Below the pieces are notes generated by a model. It was given only the letters and a program-made list of their open reading frames with translations, was not told the DNA's origin and ran no database searches. A stretch of DNA of 64,000 nucleotides from Dromiciops gliroides. Taxonomy: Eukaryota; Chordata; Mammalia; Microbiotheria; Microbiotheriidae. Position 1 is the stretch's first letter; every line of letters begins with the position of its first letter. A program made the translations under genes and the position numbers. Positions 57,766 through 64,000 of this stretch are shown in pieces. The DNA is taken from positions 676,226,314 through 676,290,313 of the forward strand of contig NC_057862.1 in assembly GCF_019393635.1 (NCBI RefSeq), given 5' to 3'.

Positions 57766-58000
57766 AGAAATTGTTATTATGGAATGGCTTGGGTCTTTTC
57801 TTGTTTTGTTTTCTTATTGTTTGCTGCTGTTTAGCAAAATCAAGGTGTTGACCCATCCCTGGCTACCTCCCACCTTCCCTTCCCATAAAGTATGGGAATC
57901 AGAGGGAAAGAGACCCCATTAGATAGTTCTAGGGAATATATGCCTGGCAATCCATGTATCCATCAGTCCCTTTGAATCAGAATGGGGTAGACAGCTTCTC

Positions 58001-58168
58001 TTTTTTTTTTTTATTTTATTTTTTTTTTTTGCAGGGCAATGAAGGTTAAGTGACTTGCCCAGGGTCACACAGCTAGCAAGTGTCAAGTATCTGAGTCTGG
58101 ATTTGAACTCAGGTCCTCCTGATTCCAGGCAGACTGCTTTATCTACTGTGCCACCTAGCTGTCCCCAA
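58001..58168 (-). mobile_element. WSINE1-like SINE with perfect 15-bp target duplication
   Basis: ggtagacagcttctc at 57,986-58,000 and 58,169-58,183. Confidence 0.95.
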
Positions 58169-58346
58169 GGTAGACAGCTTCTCAACTGTATCACTAACTT
58201 TACCCCCAGTAGCATTGTAGAGATAGAACCAGTCATCATACAGAAGTTTAGACTCGGGCAGGAATCTAAAGCTCATCCAATAAGAGGGTGATAAGCAGAG
58301 TGGAGCAAAGAGAACTTTGTCCCAAGGTCACAGCTTTAAAGGGTAT

Positions 58347-58704
58347 TGTAACGATTGGAATAACGCCACCTGCTGGATACTTACTGTAGAAGAGTTCTGC
58401 CCATGAAGGGAAGGTCTTTGAGGGCAAGACCAGGAGTCAGGAAGTGACGCGGGCTAGTGGGAGGAGGAAGGAAGAGACTGGCGCTCAGGCTCGCTCTTTT
58501 TCCTGAGGACGCTGGCGGAGAAGGGAGCTAGAAATGTGCTCTCCCTTTAATAGATAGGAATCTAGGCCTTTCTCTCTCTCTTTACCAAATTCTTATTCTC
58601 CTTAATAAATGCTTAAAAACCTAACTCTTGCTAAAGCTTATAATTTATTGGCGACCACTCATTAGATATTTTAGACAGTTTAGCTAGAATTTTAGCCCTT
58701 AACA
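58347..58704 (+). mobile_element. Fossil solo LTR of an endogenous retrovirus (358 bp)
   Basis: Starts tgtaacg and ends cttaaca (TG...CA ends), with a polyadenylation signal aataaa at 58,604-58,609. It is flanked by gtat on both sides (58,343-58,346 and 58,705-58,708). No internal retroviral sequence is present, so only the LTR remains after recombination. The 4-bp duplication suggests a gamma-type (class I) element, but the family is unassigned. The precise flanks suggest moderate rather than very old age. Confidence 0.75.
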
Positions 58705-58714
58705 GTATACAATT

Positions 58715-58881
58715 GGGGGCAGCTAGGTGGCGCAGTGGATAGAGCACTGGTCCTGGATTCAGGAGGACCTGAGTTCAAATCTGGGCTCAGACACTTAACA
58801 CTTACTAGCTGTGTGACCCTGGGCAAGTCACTTAACCTTCATTGCCCTGCAAAATAAATAAATAAATTTAAAAAAAAAAGG
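58715..58881 (+). mobile_element. WSINE1-like SINE next to the solo LTR
   Basis: gtatacaatt at 58,705-58,714 and 58,882-58,891. The first copy overlaps the LTR's 3' flank duplication. The tail is (AAAT)n plus A run. Confidence 0.93.
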
Positions 58882-59081
58882 GTATACAATTTAGAAGGCA
58901 TTCTCCTGGCATGGAAACAACAGCACTTGGGCTACTTTGTAACAGCCTCAAACTTTTTTCGCCCATCCCTCAACTGGGGACAGTTTGTGGTGCTGAGCCA
59001 GGAGCCAAAATTCCTTTTTATGGCTTTGTATGTAGTGCCCCACCCCAACTCAACCAGGACTGTTCTTCAGCATTCTAGGGG

Positions 59082-59215
59082 CATAAACCTTATGCTTAGA
59101 GCTAGAATGCACCTTTGAGGTCATTTGGTACAAATCCTTCATTTTACAATTTAGAAAGCTAATTGAGAATCCAAATGACTTGCCCAAGGTCACACAAAGT
59201 GCAAGAGGCACCTCT
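59082..59215 (-). mobile_element. MIR-like SINE shortly before VAX2 exon 2
   Basis: cttcattttacaatttag, atgacttgcccaaggtcac. Confidence 0.65.
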
Positions 59216-59459
59216 CACAACACGGTCATTCATCCTCTGCTAGCACACTCCTTGAGAGCACTTCTTCCAGATGTCTGGTCCAATTGATAGGCATATTGGG
59301 CACTCCCCCTGGGTGCCCTCCTGAGAGTTTCTGTCTCTTCTATGTCAATTTGAATCCCATGTTAAGCTCCCTTCCACCCTGGTCCTAGACCTCCTTCCTT
59401 AGGTTCCTATCCATGAAATCAGACCATCTCCAAACATACCTCCTTCATGTTTCTTGCAG

Positions 59460-59647
59460 ATGCCAAGGGGACCATTCGGGAAATTGTCCTCCCCAAGGGT
59501 CTCGACCTGGACCGACCAAAGAGGACAAGGACATCCTTCACAGCTGAGCAGCTGTACCGTTTGGAGATGGAGTTTCAAAGGTGTCAGTATGTGGTGGGGA
59601 GAGAACGGACTGAGCTGGCCCGCCAACTGAACCTCTCAGAGACCCAG
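59460..59647 (+). CDS. VAX2: VAX2 coding exon 2 (homeodomain residues 1-44)
   Basis: Second coding exon, residues 99-161 of the joined protein. It begins with at of the split Asp codon (acceptor ttcttgcag), reads [19 protein letters not shown], then enters the homeodomain at PKRTRTSF. Visible are N-terminal-arm Arg5, helix 1 with Leu16 and Phe20, and helix 2 ([11 protein letters not shown]). It stops after SETQ (homeodomain Gln44) at the donor gtaaga, phase 0. IREIVLPKG favours VAX2 over VAX1, which has IREIILPKG. The DNA-recognition helix 3, expected to start VKVWFQNRR, must be in the next exon beyond 64,000. No frameshift or stop lies inside the exon. Very confident. Confidence 0.98.
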
Positions 59648-60337
59648 GTAAGAGAGGCCCCAAGGAGGAGGCTTCTTCTCCCTCCTCCCTTGGTCCTATC
59701 ACTATATATTCTGAATACATATTCTGCCTGATTCTTCTAGAAGCCCTTAGTCTGGTAAGAAAGTCCCAGGGGTCTAAATGAACAAGAATACCATGGACAA
59801 CATCCCAACCAGAAGCCATCTTTATTTGTTAGAAGCCAACCAATAACAGGGAACCCACTACCTTGAAAGCAGTCCACTGCTCCTTGTTCTAACCACTGGG
59901 ATCAAGCAGAATAAACCAAATCCCCTTTACACATGACTTCCAGAATTCTTTCATCCAGTGTTCTATGGTATAGTCACCAATCCCTTCATTCTCCTTGTTA
60001 CTCTCTTTACCATGTTCTCCAGCTTATCCATGTCACTTCTAAAAATGGTCTCAGAGCCAAATAAAAGGTTCCAGGAGTGGTTTCCTTGATTGATGAAGTT
60101 TCATCTTAATCCTTAAAGAGCCCCCAGATGGGAAGAGGATCTTAGAACTCAGAGCCACAACAAGGGTTGGGTGTTCAGAGCTTTAACTCTAGATACCAAC
60201 AATCAAGTGCTCTGGATTCAGAAAGCAATGAGTCCTCCAGACGGGAAGTGGATTCAAACCCATCTCACTCTGAATTCAGTGCAGTTTCCATTTTACCACA
60301 TCACCTTCTCCAGGGGACAAATCACAAATCCATACTA

Positions 60338-60515
60338 TGGATTCAGTAGGAGAAGGAAAAGGAAAAAAAGAGGAAGAAAAAGACAAAGAGGAGAAAGAGA
60401 GAGGAAAGGAAGGAGGCAGGAAGGGACAAGGGAGAGGAGATCAGAAAGGGGAAAGAGAGAGTCAAAGAGGAGGCACAAATAGGCAGGGGAAAAGACACAG
60501 GAAGGGGGGTGATTC
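60338..60515. repeat. Purine-rich (GAAA/GGA) tract in intron 2
   Basis: gagaaggaaaaggaaaaaa to ggaaaagacacaggaagg, almost all purines. Confidence 0.75.
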
Positions 60516-60904
60516 AGACTGATTGCGAAGCTATTTTCCTCTTTCAGAACGACTGTCACTGATCAGGCTTGAGAAGTGACAGTTTGTTTTCCCTGATTGC
60601 TCCCATACAGCCTAAAATAATCCAGGCAGATGCACCTGGGCTCATGAGTCTCCACTATTCTCTGTCTTCAAGGCCCAACTTTAGCAGCTAAAAAGCCAGC
60701 CCAAGAATATGGGTGGTAAAGGATGCCAGAGGTGAAAGGACAGAGCTACACAAGGACCAAGGTCCTCAAACCCTTCACTTTGGGGATAGTTAGTGCAGGT
60801 GGGCAACCTTAGAACTCCAGTCCTTCTCAGAACTTCCCTGGCATGATGTTGCTGAAACTGACTTTTAGAAGGAGGCACATAGCATCGATGCTCCAAACTG
60901 TAAG

Positions 60905-61042
60905 AGATGCTCAGAGATCCTGCTTTTTAGAGGGGGGGAAATGAGGCCAAGAAAGGGGAAATGATCTACTCCATGTCACACATGGAGAATCAGTGGCAGA
61001 TCCAGGTTTCCTGCCTCCTGCTTCCACTCTGCCCCAAAGCTG
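60905..61042 (-). mobile_element. MIR-like SINE
   Basis: ggaaatgaggccaagaaagg, gcagatccaggtttcctgc. Confidence 0.6.
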
Positions 61043-61110
61043 CCCCTGACAATGGTCAGATCACCAAGTTGTGACATTGACAAAGTCCAATGACCTCTTC
61101 TCTGTCCTTT

Positions 61111-61114
<4 letters not shown>

Positions 61115-61159
<45 letters not shown>
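61115..61159. repeat. (AC)n microsatellite in intron 2
   Basis: Uninterrupted AC run of about 45 nt. Confidence 0.97.
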
Positions 61160-61160
<1 letters not shown>

Positions 61161-61261
61161 CGTAAATCAAATCCTCCCCTCCTTCAGGAAACTTTCTTTC
61201 ATCATGCCAACCCACATGGATCCTATCCTTTCTCTGAACTCCTGCAGAAAACTTCACACAT

Positions 61262-61430
61262 TCCTGGACTTGTAGTTAGCAAGACCTAAGTTCAAATCCT
61301 GCCTCAGACATTTGCTAGATATGAGACCCTGGTCAAGTCACTTAACACCCATTGATATCAGTTTCCTTACTTTAAAATGAGTTTAATAACACCATCTACC
61401 TCCCAGCATTGCTGTGAAGATCAAATGAAA
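61262..61430 (+). mobile_element. MAR1/MIR-like SINE
   Basis: aagacctaagttcaaatcc, gaccctggtcaagtcactta, ctgtgaagatcaaatga. Confidence 0.72.
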
Positions 61431-61728
61431 AAATGTATGTCTATATGCATGTGTATATATATATATATGTATATGTATATAGGTCTTTAAACCTCAAATT
61501 ATTTAAATCATTACTACCATCACCATCACCACCAACCTCATTCTACACTGTCTCATTCTGTCCTCTGCTTGCTCCACATGTATGTGTCTTGAGAAAGCCA
61601 GGAACTGTGTCTTTTTCTCCTATCTCCCCCACCACACACAGCACAGGACTGCACATGTAGGAGATTCTGGATAAATATTCATTGACTTTTATTGATTTAT
61701 CACAATAATTGCATTATCATTACTAATT

Positions 61729-61871
61729 TTTTTTTGGTGGGGCAATGAGGGTTAAGTGACTTGCCCAGAGGCACACAGCTAGTAAGTGTCAAATGTCCGA
61801 GGTTGGATTTGAACTCAGGTCCTCCTGAATCCAGGGCCGGTGATTTATCTACTGCACCACCTAGCTGCCCC
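61729..61871 (-). mobile_element. WSINE1-like SINE downstream of VAX2 exon 2
   Basis: tatcattactaatt (61,715-61,728) and catcattcctaatt (61,872-61,885), two mismatches. Confidence 0.9.
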
Positions 61872-61894
61872 CATCATTCCTAATTATTACCAAA

Positions 61895-61945
61895 GTATAT
61901 ACCAAGGCACATAGTAGGCACTTAATAAATGTTGATTGATAATAT
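61895..61945 (+). mobile_element. L2 3' tip
   Basis: ggcacatagtaggcactta then ataaatgttgattgat. Confidence 0.7.
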
Positions 61946-62574
61946 AATAACATTAATATGTTGAATTGAATTCATCATCATCTCTCTCACTTCAAGCCTT
62001 GGTCTTTGCTCGTCTAGGAGAAGAGGAAGGAAGGATGAGAGAGGCCAAGGACAGAAATGAAGTGGTTCTCACTTTGTTCATTCCCTTGTGTTTCCCCCAT
62101 CATTTCCCTCTTGCTGATGATGTCCAAAGCTACATCGGCTGTCCAGGACACACATGTCACTTCTGGTATATCTCCCATTCTCACTCATCCAGTTTGAATG
62201 AAAAATAGATTCTTTCCCTTTCCTCACATTATCCTTTAGAGATCAGGCTGAAGGGAAGTGTTCCATATGTGGGAGGGTCTTTAAATAACTGATTTCAGCC
62301 CAGCACCAACTACCTTGAGTAAAAACAGAAAACAAAGGGCAGATAAAACTGAGATAATGAGATGTTTGACTGAAAACACAACCATAGCCTGGTGAAGTTC
62401 TATGAAGTTAGAACAAGTTCTTTGACAGGATTGAATGGATTGGCTGGATGGAAATTGGCCAAGACCTTAGATAGCTAAGCCTGCTGGTTCTAAGCTCAGT
62501 CAGTTCCAGTCAATCCAGGTTTTGAGCAACTTTATCAAAGGTGACCCCTACATTGCCAGGCTATGGCATTTGGG
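61946..62574. other. Unique intronic sequence, no exon seen
   Basis: No homeodomain helix-3 coding and no recognised repeat. Confidence 0.4.
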
Positions 62575-62591
62575 GAAATTTTTCATTTCTT

Positions 62592-63494
62592 TTTTTTTAA
62601 TTATGAAAGTATTTTATTATTTTCCAGTTACATGTAGAGATAGTTTTCAACATTTGTTTTTATAAGATTTCTAGTTTCAAATTCCCCCCCTCCCCTCCCT
62701 CCTCCCCTCCACAAGACAGCAAGTAATCTGATATGGGTTATATATGTACACTAACATTAAACATATTTCTGCATTAGTCATGTTATAAGAGAAGAATCAG
62801 AGCAAAAAGGAAAAACCTCAAAAAAGAAAAACAACAGCACCAAAAACAAAAGAAATAGTATAATCCAATCAGCATCCATATTCCACAGTTCTTTTTTTTT
62901 TTTTCTGGATTGGAGAGCCTTTTCCATCATGAGACCTTTGGAACTTTCTTATAGCATTGTATTGGTGAGAAGAATCTAATCTATAACAGATGATCAACAC
63001 ATAATGTTGATGATACTGTGTATAATGTTCTGGTTCTGCTCATCTCACTCATCATCAGTTCATGAAAGTCCTTCCAGGTTTCTCTGAACTCCTCCTGCTC
63101 ATCGTTTCTTACAGCACAATAGAATTCCAGTACATTCATATACCACAGTTTGTTCAGACATTCCCCAATTGATGGGCATCCCCTCAATTTCCAATTCCTT
63201 GCCACCACAAAAAGAGCAGCTATAAATATTTTTGTACATGTGGGTCCTTTCCCCTTTTTATGATCTTTTTGGGTAAAAGACCCAAAAGTGGTATTGCTGG
63301 GTCAAAGGGTATACACAGCTTTATAGCCCTTTGGGCATAATTCCAGATTACCCTCCAGAATGGTTGGATCACTTCACAGCTCCACCAACAATGCATTAGT
63401 GTTCCAATTTTTCCACAGCTTCTCCAACATTTATTATTTTCCTTTTTTGTCCTATCTGATAGGTGTCAGGTGGTACCTCAGAGTTGTTTTAAGT
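62592..63494 (-). mobile_element. 5'-truncated L1 (0.9 kb) with 17-bp target duplication
   Basis: gaaatttttcatttctt (62,575-62,591) and gaaattttccatttctt (63,495-63,511), one mismatch. In reverse it holds the 3' UTR, the G-rich tract (62,685-62,710) and ORF2 end. Its frame reads LWYMNVLEFYCAVRNDEQ, then further upstream ORF2 sequence. Confidence 0.94.
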
Positions 63495-63511
63495 GAAATT
63501 TTCCATTTCTT

Positions 63512-64000
63512 GCCTACTTCTAACTGTGGTGCTAGTGATGGCTCTGATGGTCTCCCATGTAAAACTCCCCTTGGGAAGGGCAACCATACTTTTGTGCCAG
63601 GATGGAAAAGTAAGAAGGCACTGAGAAGACATTGCCAGGGAGCCGCCTTCCTTCCTTGCCCCACCTTTGAGGCTACGAATAGCTGCTGTTGCCTCCCAGA
63701 CCCCTCTCTGCCTGCTGAGCTCCCCTCCCAGTCTCAAAAGCACCAGTCTTGAGGGCCCTGCTTTCAACAGCTTAAATACCTCAAGGAATCTCAGTGTGTG
63801 CTTCCTTCCCCGGGGCTGATACTCTCTGCCCCACCTCCAGCAAGGGCCAGGCCTCCAATATCATAAACACTATATCCCATAGAAGTCCCAGATGAATATA
63901 TCTCTAATTGTTGCTAGGCTCTATGACTAGCCCCTCTCTGGAGACAATACCGAACTCTGGCATCTCTCTTCTTGGCATAAACCATTTCCATGAGTTTGGG
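63512..64000. other. Unique intronic sequence, no exon seen
   Basis: A 130-codon frame at 63,360-63,752 straddles the L1 end and is not accepted. No VAX2 exon 3 motif. Confidence 0.45.

Larger units (their letters stand above)
59648..64000 (+). other. VAX2: VAX2 intron 2, 5' part (runs off the window)
   Basis: Starts at donor gtaaga after homeodomain Gln44. No frame up to 64,000 encodes the expected helix-3 motif WFQNRR, so the next exon is outside. 59,660-60,210 and 60,520-60,900 look like unique sequence with no gene. Confidence 0.93.

Noticed and set aside
59648-59731. Continuation of the VAX2 frame past Gln44
   Set aside because: The frame turns into VREAPRRR after a clean gtaaga donor. 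VAX proteins read VKVWFQNRR there, so this is intron.
59648-64000. VAX2 exon 3
   Set aside because: Looked for the helix-3 motif WFQNRR in all frames and did not find it; it must lie beyond the window.

Overview
The window is a stretch of marsupial nuclear genome holding the 5' part of one homeobox gene, VAX2 (ventral anterior homeobox 2), on the + strand. The marsupial call rests on the repeats. There are 16 copies of a young tRNA-like SINE that begins gggcagctaggtgg and ends cattgcc plus an A tail (WSINE1-like; the name is from memory). There are also many MAR1/MIR-type CORE-SINEs, some with an RTE-like tail, and marsupial-type L1 3' ends. The abundance of the WSINE1-like family fits an Australian-type (australidelphian) marsupial better than a didelphid, but this is an inference.

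Layout. 1-35.0 kb is gene-free DNA upstream of VAX2. 1-9.3 kb and 18-28.3 kb are dense in retroelements. 10-17.6 kb and 28.7-35 kb are poorer in repeats, richer in CpG, and carry decayed pyrimidine tracts, a decayed ~20-bp tandem repeat (11.70-12.19 kb) and several candidate regulatory stretches. The promoter/CpG island and VAX2 exon 1 (coding 35,734-36,028) follow. Intron 1 is about 23.4 kb (36,029-59,459) and contains an internal CpG island (47.28-47.66 kb), long microsatellites, L1 fragments, a cluster of four same-direction SINEs (54.4-55.1 kb) and a fossil solo LTR (58,347-58,704). Exon 2 is 59,460-59,647. Intron 2 runs past the window end. The last coding exon, with homeodomain helix 3 and the C-terminal region, is not in the window.

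The two exons join in frame (295 + 188 nt = 161 codons). They give the VAX2 N-terminal region and homeodomain residues 1-44. The second intron sits between homeodomain residues 44 and 45, a position used by many homeobox genes. No other protein gene, RNA gene, CRISPR array or operon-like structure is supported. Nearly all other open frames are low-complexity or lie in retroelements.

I found no convincing undescribed multi-gene system. The most noteworthy non-gene structures are the decayed ~20-bp tandem repeat upstream of VAX2, the intronic CpG island next to a perfect CRE palindrome, an inverted SINE pair flanking exon 2, a nested retroelement stack at 19.1-20.5 kb, and three SINE insertions at one target site. 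Family names for repeats come from recognition only; no database was searched.
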